Shown piece by piece: positions 42,399 through 50,881 of a stretch of DNA of 64,000 bases (the stretch's first letter is position 1; every line of letters starts with the position of its first letter). Origin of the DNA: UBA6522 sp965221035 (GTDB taxonomy: Bacteria; Pseudomonadota; Gammaproteobacteria; Steroidobacterales; Rariloculaceae). Position numbers and translations under genes: made by a program. The stretch lies in the NCBI GenBank assembly GCA_965221035.1, contig OZ244860.1, positions 62,001 to 126,000 on the forward strand, given 5' to 3'. A model generated the notes under the pieces. That model searched no databases, had not been told where the DNA came from, and saw only the letters and a program-made list of their open reading frames with translations.

Positions 42399-43595
42399 TT
42401 ATTTTTGGCGCGCCTGATCTGCAAGGTATTCCAATGCCGCGGTCACACCGCCCGAGCTGCCGGGGACTCCGGCAAGCCCCAGCCCCATTTCAACTCCGGA
42501 GAGGGTTCCGGCCAGCATCAGTTCGTTGAAGTGCCCCAGGTGTCCGATTCGGAACACCTTGCCGGTGAGCGGTCCCAGCCCCGTCCCGAGCGACATGTCG
42601 AACCGGTCCAGGATCACGGCGCGGACGTCGTCGGCATGGATGTCCTCGGGCACGAGCACGGTGGTGACGGAATTGCTGCTCTTTTCCGGGATCACACAGA
42701 AGTTCTCGACGCCCCAGACCGCCACCGCCCGGCGCGTGGCTTCGGCCAGGCGTTCATGCCGGGCGTAGATGTTCTCAAGCCCTTCCTCCTCCATCATCGT
42801 CAAGGCTTCCTTCAGCCCGTACAGCAGGTTGGTCGGCGGCGTATAGGGGAAGAACCCGGTGTCGTTTGCGGGCAGAGCGTCCGCCCAGCTCCAATAGGAC
42901 CGCGGAAGCGTCGCATCGGCGCCGGCGGCCAGCGCCTTTTCGCTGATGACGTTCAGGCTGAGCCCGGGTGGAAGCATCAGGCCCTTCTGGGAACCGGCGA
43001 TGGTCACATCCACCCGCCATTCGTCCTGCCGATATTCCATGGAGCCCGCGGATGAGACCGAGTCCACCATGAGCAGGGCCGGGTGTCCGGCGGCGTCCAT
43101 GGCCGCGCGCACATCGGCTATGGAGTTGGTGATGCCGGTGGAGGTTTCGTTGTGGACCACCATCACGGACTTGATCTGTCGCGTCCGGTCGGCGCGCAGG
43201 GAACTCTCGACCTGGTCGGGTTCCACTCCCTTTCGCCAGTCGCATTCCACGAGCTCGATCTCCAGCCCGAAGCGCTCGGCCGCTGTCCGCCACAGGGTCG
43301 CGAACATCCCGCTGTCGAACATCAGCACGCGGTCCCCGGGGGACAGCGTGTTGGCGATGCCGGCTTCCCAGGCGCCGGTGGCGGACCCGGGGTACATGGC
43401 GACGCCACCGGACGCGTTGAACAGACGGCGAACGCGCGGAATCAGGTCGAGCGCCAGTTCCGCGAACTGCGGTCCGCGATGGTCGATGGTCGGCATGGAC
43501 ATGGCCGCGAGCACGCGGTCCGGCACGTTGGAAGGGCCCGGAACCTGCAGGAAGTGGCGGCCGCCGCCGAAGCTGCGGCTGTTGGAGTCGGTCAT
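42399..43595 (-). CDS. Pyridoxal-phosphate aminotransferase (alanine/serine--glyoxylate type)
   Basis: Class V aminotransferase, 398 residues, likely serine- or alanine-glyoxylate transaminase. LQVPGPSNVPDRVLAAM opens the fold. The PLP lysine is Lys204 in AGSQKGLMLPPGLS, with the aspartate in LLMVDSVSSAGSMEYRQDEW. GFFPYTPPTNLLYGLKEAL and RIGHLGHFNELMLAG are conserved in AGT relatives. The ATG at 43595 is preferred over longer frames because MTDSNSRSFGGGRHFLQVPG matches the family start. Serine-glyoxylate activity would yield hydroxypyruvate, which could be reduced to glycerate, a plausible GntP substrate; this is inference. Confidence 0.88.
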   Translation of the reverse strand: MTDSNSRSFGGGRHFLQVPGPSNVPDRVLAAMSMPTIDHRGPQFAELALDLIPRVRRLFNASGGVAMYPGSATGAWEAGIANTLSPGDRVLMFDSGMFATLWRTAAERFGLEIELVECDWRKGVEPDQVESSLRADRTRQIKSVMVVHNETSTGITNSIADVRAAMDAAGHPALLMVDSVSSAGSMEYRQDEWRVDVTIAGSQKGLMLPPGLSLNVISEKALAAGADATLPRSYWSWADALPANDTGFFPYTPPTNLLYGLKEALTMMEEEGLENIYARHERLAEATRRAVAVWGVENFCVIPEKSSNSVTTVLVPEDIHADDVRAVILDRFDMSLGTGLGPLTGKVFRIGHLGHFNELMLAGTLSGVEMGLGLAGVPGSSGGVTAALEYLADQARQK

Positions 43596-43719
43596 GGTGA
43601 TTACGGAATGCGAAGAGGTAAGGGGCGGCAAGGATACCACGCCCAGCCGGCCCGGCCGTTTGCAGGTAACAGGCGAAATGACTACGATTCCTGAACGCCA
43701 TTCACTGCCGGACATGACC

Positions 43720-43740
43720 GACGGCCAGATCCTGGCCGTC
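43720..43740. promoter_or_regulatory. Operator-like palindrome between divergent genes
   Basis: GACGGCCAG-ATC-CTGGCCGTC is a perfect 9-base inverted repeat with a 3-base centre. It lies between the divergent aminotransferase (starting 43595) and TPR lipoprotein (starting 43763), 22 bases before the latter's ATG. It is symmetric enough for a dimeric repressor, or it could form a hairpin covering the TPR gene leader. Confidence 0.4.
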
Positions 43741-43762
43741 CGGACGGAGGTGCATCGATCCC

Positions 43763-45445
43763 ATGACCATTCCCGCTCGCAAACTGTTGACGGCGCTTGC
43801 CGCTGCCGTGGCCGTATCGGCCTGCACTCCGTCCGACCCCGCGGCGCAGGGTGAAGAACTGGCCGTTCTTGTGGAAGGGACGGGCACTTATACCCGTCCC
43901 ATATCAACCGACTCGACGCTCGCTCAGCAATTTTTCGACCAGGGGCTGCGATTGACCTGGGGCTATCATTTCCCGGAGTCCATCGCTTCCTTCCAGGAGG
44001 CCTTGCGGCACGATCCCGATCACCCGATGATCCACTGGGGGCTGGCGCTGTCGCTGGGACCGAACCCGAACAGCCGGGCGGCGGGGTTGCCCGACGATCC
44101 CCAGGGCGAGGGGCGCCGGGCGGTCGAGCGAGCCATGGAGCAGGTGGAACGCGGTGACGAAAGGGAGCGGGCGTTCGTGCGAGCGCTTCACTTGCGTTTC
44201 GACGCGGAAACGTATCCGGATCGCGACGCAAGGGATCAGGCCTACCTGGCGGCGACTCGCGAGCTGTTCGAGCGGTATCCCGACGACCCCGACGCCGGCA
44301 CGCTGCTGGGGGACGCGTACATGATCACCCGGCGCGGTCGGGCCTACTGGGATGAAGGCGGCCAGCCGTTGCCCGGCACGGCTGAAGCGGCGGCCGCGCT
44401 TGAACGGGTCATGCGGCAGCGGCCGGACCATCCGGGTGCGAATCACCTGTATATCCATCTGCTGGAGTCCTCGAATACGCCGGAGCTGGCGATCGGGGCC
44501 GCGGACCGTCTCGCCGCGCTGATGCCGGGTGTGGGACACATCGTGCACATGCCCGGACACATTTACGTCAGAACGGGCCAACACACGAAATCCATCGAGC
44601 ACAATCAGCGCTCCGCGGATGTCGACGGCGAATTCCTGGCGGCCTGGGGCAGCCTCGAGTTTCCGCAGATCGGCACCTATTTCCTTTCGGCGCAGAATCA
44701 CCGCCGCCATGCCTACGACTTCATCCGCTATTCGGCCGCCATCCAGGGCAACTATGCACAGGCCGTCCAGGCGGCCACCGATGCCCGCGGCCATGAACCC
44801 GAAGAGCGCGTTGTGCGCGGGCAGGCCCACAAGACCATCGCAACCCGCTGGCTTGTCCACAAGATGTTCGGACGCTGGACCGAGTTGCTGGCCGAGGATC
44901 GCGTGATGGCGGGCAGCCCATACCTGGACGGCATGTGGAGCTATTCCCAGGGCAGCGCGCAGGTGGGGCTGGGCAGACTCGATGCCGCCCAAACCCACCT
45001 GGAGGGGCTCCGGGCCGTGGCGGCGGACCCGGTTTCCGCCACTGTCCGGCGCAATGCCAATACGGTGGAGTCATTGATGAATCTGGCTGCCCTCGGACTG
45101 GAGGGCGAAATCAGGCAGGCGCAAGGGGATCTGGAAGGCGCCGTGGCGGCCTTTCGGGCTGCGGTCGCCATCGAGGACGGTCTGGAGTACACGGAACCCC
45201 CCGACTGGCCTCAGCCGATGCGTCATTATCTCGGCGCGGCGTTGCTGGAGACGGGCGAGGCGGCCGAAGCCGAACGCGTGTACCGCCGCGACATGGAGTT
45301 GAACCGCAATGACGGCTGGGCTCTGTTCGGTCTGTGGCAGAGTCTGCTGGCCCAGGGAGAATCCGCGGAAGCCGCCGAGGTGTTCGAAGCCTACCAACAG
45401 GCTTGGCAATTCGCAGACGTCGAGTTGACGCGCTCCCGTTTCTGA
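43763..45445 (+). CDS. Tetratricopeptide-repeat lipoprotein
   Basis: Function is unknown. It has 560 residues with a lipobox VSAC (Cys21). The N-terminal helical repeats (FFDQGLRLTWGYHFPESIAS, FQEALRHDPDHPMIHWGLAL) and the C-terminal pair around residues 465-555 are TPR-like. The middle has two conserved stretches: HPGANHLYIHLLESSNTPEL and MPGHIYVRTGQHTKSIEHNQ. The HLYIH and MPGHIY motifs recur in a family of TPR proteins in proteobacteria of undetermined role. It ends 9 bases before selA, but functional linkage with selenocysteine synthesis is doubtful. Confidence 0.8.
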   Translation: MTIPARKLLTALAAAVAVSACTPSDPAAQGEELAVLVEGTGTYTRPISTDSTLAQQFFDQGLRLTWGYHFPESIASFQEALRHDPDHPMIHWGLALSLGPNPNSRAAGLPDDPQGEGRRAVERAMEQVERGDERERAFVRALHLRFDAETYPDRDARDQAYLAATRELFERYPDDPDAGTLLGDAYMITRRGRAYWDEGGQPLPGTAEAAAALERVMRQRPDHPGANHLYIHLLESSNTPELAIGAADRLAALMPGVGHIVHMPGHIYVRTGQHTKSIEHNQRSADVDGEFLAAWGSLEFPQIGTYFLSAQNHRRHAYDFIRYSAAIQGNYAQAVQAATDARGHEPEERVVRGQAHKTIATRWLVHKMFGRWTELLAEDRVMAGSPYLDGMWSYSQGSAQVGLGRLDAAQTHLEGLRAVAADPVSATVRRNANTVESLMNLAALGLEGEIRQAQGDLEGAVAAFRAAVAIEDGLEYTEPPDWPQPMRHYLGAALLETGEAAEAERVYRRDMELNRNDGWALFGLWQSLLAQGESAEAAEVFEAYQQAWQFADVELTRSRF

Positions 45446-45454
45446 TCGTGGTGC

Positions 45455-46861
45455 ATGGGCAAGGGGCCTCAGGATTCGCGGTCGCTGTTCAGGCGGCTAC
45501 CGGCCATCGACAAGTGGTTGGCCTCGGAGGGCGGGTCCGCGTTGAGCGCCGAGTTCTCGGCTGCCGAGGTGACCGAAGTCATGCGCGAACACCTGGCGCG
45601 GATCCGGCAAGTACTAGGCAACGGCCTGACCGAGCTGCCCGAATTCCATAGCCCGCGATACCTGGCGCGGATGAGGGCGGAGCTGCTGGAGCGAAGGCAG
45701 CCGAGTCTGCGTCGCGCCATCAACGCCACCGGGATCATCCTGCATACCAACCTGGGTCGGGCGCCCCTGGCGGACGAGGCGGTCGAGGCCATGCAGGCGG
45801 CCGCCAGGGGTTATTCGAACCTGGAATTCGATCTCAAGACCGGTGAGCGCGGTTCGCGCCAGGATCACGTGGAGTCGTTGCTGTGCCGGATCACCGGGGC
45901 TGAAGCCGCGCTGACGGTCAACAATTGTGCTGCCGCGGTGATGCTGGCGCTGGAGAGCTTCGCGTCCGGGCACGAGGTCATCGTTTCCCGGGGCGAACTG
46001 GTCGAGATCGGCGGGTCGTTCCGGATGCCCGACGTCATCGCCAAGAGCGGCGCGCGAATGGTCGAGGTGGGCACCACCAACAAGACCCGGCTGGAAGACT
46101 ACGCGGCGGCCCTGAGCGAACGGACGCGGGTGGTTCTGTCGGTTCACCCGAGCAATTTCCGCATTGTCGGATTCAGCGCCAAGCCGGAGTTGAAGGATCT
46201 TGCCAGGTTCGCCCGCGACCATGATCTTGTGTGCGTGCAGGATCTCGGCAGCGGCGCGTTGGCACAGGTCCGGCCGATCGCGTCCATGACCGGGGACACG
46301 GTCCAGGGAGGCCTCGCCGCGGGGGCGGATCTGGTCACCTTCAGTGGCGACAAGTTGCTGGGCGGCCCGCAGGCTGGGTTGATCGTCGGCCGCGTGGAAC
46401 TCATCGACACGATCAAGTGCAATCCCCTGGCACGCGCCCTGCGGATCGACAAGCTCTCGCTGGCGGCACTGGCCGCCACGCTGCGCCTCTACTTGCCTCC
46501 CAGCGACCCGCTGGAACGGATTCCCGTCCTGCGCATGCTCGGCGAGACCGAGTCGAGCGTCGCCGCGCGGGCTCGGCGTCTGGCGGAACGCTTGCTGGAA
46601 ATTCCGGCAGTGGACGCCATCGTCGAGGACGACGTGGCCTACAGTGGCGGCGGCGCATTGCCCATGGTGGAACTGCCCACCACGACGGTCCGCCTGACCG
46701 TCGACGGCCTGACCGCCGGGGCGCTGGCCAAGCGGTTGCGACGACAGCGGCCGCCGGTCATCGCGCGGCTGGCCGAAGACCGGCTCGTGCTCGATCCGAG
46801 AACGATGCTTCCCGGTGACACGGAGAATTTGATCGAGGCGCTCCGGCAAGCGATCGAATAA
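45455..46861 (+). CDS. selA: L-seryl-tRNA(Sec) selenium transferase
   Basis: SelA is the PLP enzyme that converts seryl-tRNA-Sec to selenocysteyl-tRNA-Sec with selenophosphate. It shows RRAINATGIILHTNLGRAPL and the conserved EFDLKTGERGSR loop. The PLP lysine is Lys300 in TFSGDKLLGGPQAGLI. It has 468 residues (E. coli 463). It lies immediately upstream of selB (3 bases), and tRNA-Sec follows selB, so the whole decoding apparatus except selD is clustered. Confidence 0.97.
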   Translation: MGKGPQDSRSLFRRLPAIDKWLASEGGSALSAEFSAAEVTEVMREHLARIRQVLGNGLTELPEFHSPRYLARMRAELLERRQPSLRRAINATGIILHTNLGRAPLADEAVEAMQAAARGYSNLEFDLKTGERGSRQDHVESLLCRITGAEAALTVNNCAAAVMLALESFASGHEVIVSRGELVEIGGSFRMPDVIAKSGARMVEVGTTNKTRLEDYAAALSERTRVVLSVHPSNFRIVGFSAKPELKDLARFARDHDLVCVQDLGSGALAQVRPIASMTGDTVQGGLAAGADLVTFSGDKLLGGPQAGLIVGRVELIDTIKCNPLARALRIDKLSLAALAATLRLYLPPSDPLERIPVLRMLGETESSVAARARRLAERLLEIPAVDAIVEDDVAYSGGGALPMVELPTTTVRLTVDGLTAGALAKRLRRQRPPVIARLAEDRLVLDPRTMLPGDTENLIEALRQAIE

Positions 46862-46864
46862 GCC

Positions 46865-48772
46865 GTGAACAGCCCATCCCATCATGTCACGCTTGGTGTC
46901 ATCGGACACGTGGATCACGGCAAGACCGCGCTGGTTCGGGCGCTGACGGGCATCGAGACGGACCGGCTCCGGGAGGAGCGGGAACGAGGCCTGTCCATCG
47001 TACTGGGATTTTCGTATCTTGAATCGCACCGGGGCGTGATCGACCTGATCGACGTGCCCGGCCACGAAGACTTCATCCGCACGATGATTTCCGGTGCCAC
47101 GGGCATCGACGGCGTCGTACTGGTGGTGGCCGCGAATGAAGGGGTCATGCCGCAGACCCGGGAGCATTTCGACATCGCGGAATTGCTCGGTGTCGAGCGC
47201 GGCATTGTGGTGCTGACCAAGACCGACCTGGTTTCCAGCGACGAAGTGGACCTGGCCGAGGAGGACGTGCGGGATTACCTGGCCGGCTCCTTCCTTGAGG
47301 GTGCGCCGCTTGTGCTCACTTCGGCGCGGCGCGGCGAGGGCATGGACGACCTGCGGGACGCCCTGGCCGCCATTCCGGTACGTGCCCGGCCGGCGACGGG
47401 CGACGGATTCTGCCTGCCGGTGGACAGGGCGTTCGGAATGCGGGGGTTCGGCGCGGTGGTGACGGGGACGCTGCGGGGCGGCGTGCTGAAATCCGATCAA
47501 GCCGTTGAAATACAGCCGGGAGGCGAATCGGCCACGATCCGGGGACTGCAGGTTCACAATCGGCCCGTGGAGGCTGCCGGTCCGGGTCAGCGGGTGGCCG
47601 TGAATCTCAGGCACCGGAAGCCGGCGGAATTGAGTCGGGGCGATGTGCTCGCGCCGCCGGGGTACCTGGAACCGACACGGCGCATCGATGTGGAATTGCG
47701 CCTGCTCGAACACGCCCCGCAACCGCTCCGGAATGGCGCCGCGGTTCGTGTGCTGTTCGGTACGACGGAAGAGATCGCGAAGGTGCGCCTGCTGGATGTC
47801 GACGCATTGACTCCGGGAGGGACAGGTTGGGCCCAGTTGCGGTTCCGTCACCAGGTCGTCGCCCAACCCGGAGAGCGCTTCATCGTGCGTGCCCTCACCC
47901 CCGTCGTGACCATGGGCGGTGGCCGCATGCTGGATGTCGGCGCGCAAAGGCACCGCCGGTTTGACGCGGCCGTGATCACACGCCTCCGGGGCGCGTCATC
48001 GGGGGATGCCGTGGCGTTGGTCCGCGCCGGTCTGCGGGATGCGGGGTTCGAGAGCGTCGATCGCGAGGTTCTGGGGCAGAGCCTGGGGATCAGTGAAGTG
48101 GATCTGCAAGCCGCGGTTCGCACCGAGGGCGCCATCGAGATTGCGGGCGGCAGGCTGATGGACGCTTCGGCGCTGGCTCGGCTTCTCGATGGAATCCGGG
48201 AAGCCTTGGACCGACACCACCGGGAATACCCTCGACGCCAGGGTTTGGCCATGGCCAGCATCCCCACCTTGCTGAAGGCCGGAATAGATGAAGCCGCGTT
48301 GCGGCACGCCGTGGACGAGCTCGAATCGAGGGGCGAACTGCGCAATGACGCTTCGATTCTGAGCCGAACGGACTTTGATCCGCTGGCAAGCCTTTCGGCC
48401 GACGAACGGCGCGTCGCAACGGAAATCGAGGAATCGTTCCTCACTTGCGGGCTGATGCCGCCGCCGGTGGAATCCGTGCTCCGAGGCGACCGGGTGCGCA
48501 CCGGCATTCTGCGGCTGCTGACCGATACCGGGGCCCTTGTGAGGCTCAAGACCTACGACCGCGGCCGTCACCTGGTTATGCACGGGGATGTTCTGCGCGA
48601 TGTGCGGCGGAAACTTGGGCGGCGCTTTCCCTATCCGGCCGAATTCACCGTGGCGGACGTCCGGGACGAGCTTGGCGCCACACGCAAGTACATCGTACCG
48701 CTGATGGAACACCTGGACGCTTCCGGTGTGACGATCCGCACGGGCAATATTCGAAGGCTTCGGGAACACTGA
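46865..48772 (+). CDS. selB: Selenocysteine-specific elongation factor SelB
   Basis: SelB delivers Sec-tRNA-Sec to a UGA followed by a SECIS hairpin. The GTPase domain has G1 GHVDHGKT (14-21), G3 DVPGHED and G4 TKTD. Two beta-barrel domains follow, and the C-terminal winged helices that bind the SECIS RNA occupy about residues 380-635. It has 635 residues (E. coli 614). The start is GTG 46865. tRNA-Sec lies 84 bases downstream. Confidence 0.97.
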   Translation: MNSPSHHVTLGVIGHVDHGKTALVRALTGIETDRLREERERGLSIVLGFSYLESHRGVIDLIDVPGHEDFIRTMISGATGIDGVVLVVAANEGVMPQTREHFDIAELLGVERGIVVLTKTDLVSSDEVDLAEEDVRDYLAGSFLEGAPLVLTSARRGEGMDDLRDALAAIPVRARPATGDGFCLPVDRAFGMRGFGAVVTGTLRGGVLKSDQAVEIQPGGESATIRGLQVHNRPVEAAGPGQRVAVNLRHRKPAELSRGDVLAPPGYLEPTRRIDVELRLLEHAPQPLRNGAAVRVLFGTTEEIAKVRLLDVDALTPGGTGWAQLRFRHQVVAQPGERFIVRALTPVVTMGGGRMLDVGAQRHRRFDAAVITRLRGASSGDAVALVRAGLRDAGFESVDREVLGQSLGISEVDLQAAVRTEGAIEIAGGRLMDASALARLLDGIREALDRHHREYPRRQGLAMASIPTLLKAGIDEAALRHAVDELESRGELRNDASILSRTDFDPLASLSADERRVATEIEESFLTCGLMPPPVESVLRGDRVRTGILRLLTDTGALVRLKTYDRGRHLVMHGDVLRDVRRKLGRRFPYPAEFTVADVRDELGATRKYIVPLMEHLDASGVTIRTGNIRRLREH

Positions 48773-48856
48773 TCCGTTGGTAAGATAGGCGGGGGCCGAC
48801 GCGCGTGATCCACGTTGGGTTAGCAACTACCGCGCGGGCAGCGTGGCGCGCGTCTG

Positions 48857-48949
48857 GGAGGTGAATGGAGTCTGGTGACTCCCCTGGTCTTCAAAACCAG
48901 TGAGCCGGCGAACCCGGCTGGTGGGTTCGATTCCCATCCACCTCCGCCA
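48857..48949 (+). tRNA. selC: tRNA-Sec (anticodon TCA)
   Basis: The 93-base gene ends in encoded GCCA. The acceptor stem is GGAGGTG with CACCTCC. The D arm is a 6-base stem (GGAGTC/GACTCC) closing a 4-base loop, typical of selenocysteine tRNA. The anticodon stem CTGGT/ACCAG encloses CTTCAAA, giving anticodon TCA for UGA. The long variable arm is AGCCGG/CCGGCT. The T loop is TTCGATT. The eighth acceptor pair is a mismatch. The position right after selB supports the call. Confidence 0.96.
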
Positions 48950-48973
48950 TCAGGCGCGACCCGTTTGGGGCGA

Positions 48974-49132
48974 TCACTGGTCCGGAACGCTTTCTCGCCG
49001 CGTGAATCCTTCAAACAAGCCCTCCAGCCGCGCCATCCGTTCCCGCAGGTCCGACATGTCGCGGTGAAGCGTCCACAGGAATCCGAGAATGGCGACGCCG
49101 ACGCCGATAATGATCAGGTTGCTGGTGTCCAT
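48974..49132 (-). CDS. Small single-pass membrane protein (52 aa)
   Basis: This 52-residue frame opens MDTSNLIIIGVGVAILGFLW (transmembrane helix, about residues 6-23), followed by a charged amphipathic helix HRDMSDLRERMARLEGLFEG. It resembles small DUF-type membrane proteins found near tRNA genes, but I cannot assign a family. No strong ribosome-binding site was seen. It could be spurious. Confidence 0.45.
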   Translation of the reverse strand: MDTSNLIIIGVGVAILGFLWTLHRDMSDLRERMARLEGLFEGFTRRESVPDQ

Positions 49133-49319
49133 GCGCGATAGGATAGCAATATTGGCTGGTAGGCCAAATGGCAATTTTGTGACGAAATGACTGGAAATGG
49201 CTTGCTTTACGGGGGGCACTACCGTGTGGTGTTGCGGCATGACTCCCGGTCCGCCCTTACCGGATGTCCGATAGCGTAAACTGGGCACACTTCAAGACGA
49301 ACAACCCGGAGTTGCAATC

Positions 49320-50330
49320 ATGAATGGCTCAAGCCACTGGATGCCAAAGATCATCGTTTGGGTCGCTTGCGGGTTGCTCATGCTGCCGAGCGCCCTTCTG
49401 AAGGCCCATCACGCCTCGGCGCCCTTCTATGACAACAACCGGGAAGTAGAGGTCGAAGGGGAGATTACCGAAGTGCTCTGGCAGAATCCGCACATCCGCT
49501 TCACCTTGCTGGACGACCAGGGCAGGCGCTGGGACATCGAAACCACCTCGGTGTCGGTGCTGAGCCGATGGGGACTGGACGAAGGCGTTGTAGAGACCGG
49601 CAGCCGCGTTCGTCTGGCCGGTCGGCCGGGCAGGTTGTCGGAGACCGCCATGTGGGTGAGCAACATGCTGCTGCCGACAGGGCAGGAAGTGTTGCTGTCA
49701 TCCCGCCCCCGCTGGACCGACAACACCATCGGCGAGGACCTGCGGGGAGAGGTTGCGGCCGATCCGGAACTGGGCCTGTTCCGGGTCTGGAGCAGCGCGG
49801 GACGGCTTTGGAACAACGACTATCCGTTGACGGAGTTCGCGCAGACCGCTCGGGCGGCCTGGGACCCCATCGCCGACGAACCCACAGCGAACTGCGCGCC
49901 GAAGGGCATGGCGTTCATCATGGAGAACCCCTATCCCATGGAGTTCGTGGACGAGGGCGACAGGATCCTGTTGCGCATCGAGGAGTACGACCTGGTGCGC
50001 ACCATCCACATGACAACCGAAGGGGCGGCGATGGAACCCGAGCACAGCCTGCTCGGCCATTCCGTGGGCCGTTGGGAGGGCGATACCCTGGTAGTGGAAA
50101 CGACCCGTATCGACTATCCGCATTTCGACAAGACCGGCATCCCGCAGACGCAGGCCGTGCACAACCTGGAGCGCTTCACCGTAAACGGGGAAGGCAGCCG
50201 GCTGGACTACGCCGTGACGGTCACCGATCCCGCCATATTCACCGAGCCGGTGGAGATGACCAAGGCTTGGGTCTATCGGCCCGGTGAAACGATCAATCCC
50301 TATGATTGTCGGCCATGGAGCGCAGAATGA
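49320..50330 (+). CDS. Secreted DUF6152-type protein (second paralogue)
   Basis: Function is unknown. It has 336 residues with a signal peptide ending near ALLKA and a mature N-terminus HHASAPFYDNNREVEVEG, followed by WQNPHIRFTLLDDQGRRWDI, the DUF6152 pattern. Like the copy at 22000-23013, it has NCAPKGMAFIMENPYPMEFV and GRWEGDTLVVETTRIDYPHF in the C-terminal half. GGAG lies 8 bases before the ATG. Its stop overlaps the ogt start (ATGA). Confidence 0.8.
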   Translation: MNGSSHWMPKIIVWVACGLLMLPSALLKAHHASAPFYDNNREVEVEGEITEVLWQNPHIRFTLLDDQGRRWDIETTSVSVLSRWGLDEGVVETGSRVRLAGRPGRLSETAMWVSNMLLPTGQEVLLSSRPRWTDNTIGEDLRGEVAADPELGLFRVWSSAGRLWNNDYPLTEFAQTARAAWDPIADEPTANCAPKGMAFIMENPYPMEFVDEGDRILLRIEEYDLVRTIHMTTEGAAMEPEHSLLGHSVGRWEGDTLVVETTRIDYPHFDKTGIPQTQAVHNLERFTVNGEGSRLDYAVTVTDPAIFTEPVEMTKAWVYRPGETINPYDCRPWSAE

Positions 50331-50863
50331 ACGACGCGATTTCGATCAAGCGAATTTCCAGTCCCGTCGGCGAACTCATTCTGGGAGTGGGCCAGGGCGC
50401 CTGCCGCCTGGTCGAATTCGCTGACCGCAGCGACGCACGGCGTTCGCTGGCCGGACGGCCGTGCAACCTGAGGGCGAGCGACGCCGATCTTGAGTTGTTT
50501 GAGCGCATTGAGAGTGCGCTGGCGGCGTATTTCAGCGGCCCGTCAGGTGGGTTGGATGCACCAGAAATCCCCCTGGACCTGCGCGGGACCTCCTTTCAGG
50601 AAGCGGTATGGGAGGAATTGCGCGGAATCCCCTACGGTGAAACCAGGACCTACGCGGAGGTTGCCGGGGCCGTGGGCCGTCCGGCCGCGGTGCGGGCGGT
50701 CGGCAGCGCCATCGGCCGGAACCCGGTCAGTGTGCTCGTGCCGTGCCATCGGGTGGTGCGCGAGGGGGGCGGTCTCGGAGGTTACGGAGGAGGGCTCTGG
50801 CGCAAGCGGTATCTGCTCGGGTTCGAGGGTCGGCATGCGAACGCCGCGGCGGCAGTGGCTTGA
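50327..50863 (+). CDS. ogt: Methylated-DNA--[protein]-cysteine S-methyltransferase
   Basis: This suicide enzyme removes alkyl groups from O6-guanine. The acceptor Cys140 is in the invariant VLVPCHRVV motif. The DNA-binding helix contains GTSFQEAVWEELRGIPYGET and RAVGSAIGRNP. It has 178 residues, the single-domain Ogt type. ATG 50327 is 6 bases after GGAG and overlaps the preceding stop. An earlier in-frame start at 50315 exists but fits less well. Confidence 0.96.
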   Translation: MNDAISIKRISSPVGELILGVGQGACRLVEFADRSDARRSLAGRPCNLRASDADLELFERIESALAAYFSGPSGGLDAPEIPLDLRGTSFQEAVWEELRGIPYGETRTYAEVAGAVGRPAAVRAVGSAIGRNPVSVLVPCHRVVREGGGLGGYGGGLWRKRYLLGFEGRHANAAAAVA

Positions 50864-50881
50864 GGCGCGGGCGAGGTTCAG

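Noticed and set aside
41457..43055. A 532-residue plus-strand frame
   Set aside because: It is antisense to the GntP permease and the aminotransferase, both well supported.
45614..47953. A 779-residue minus-strand frame
   Set aside because: It is antisense to selA and selB, both recognised.
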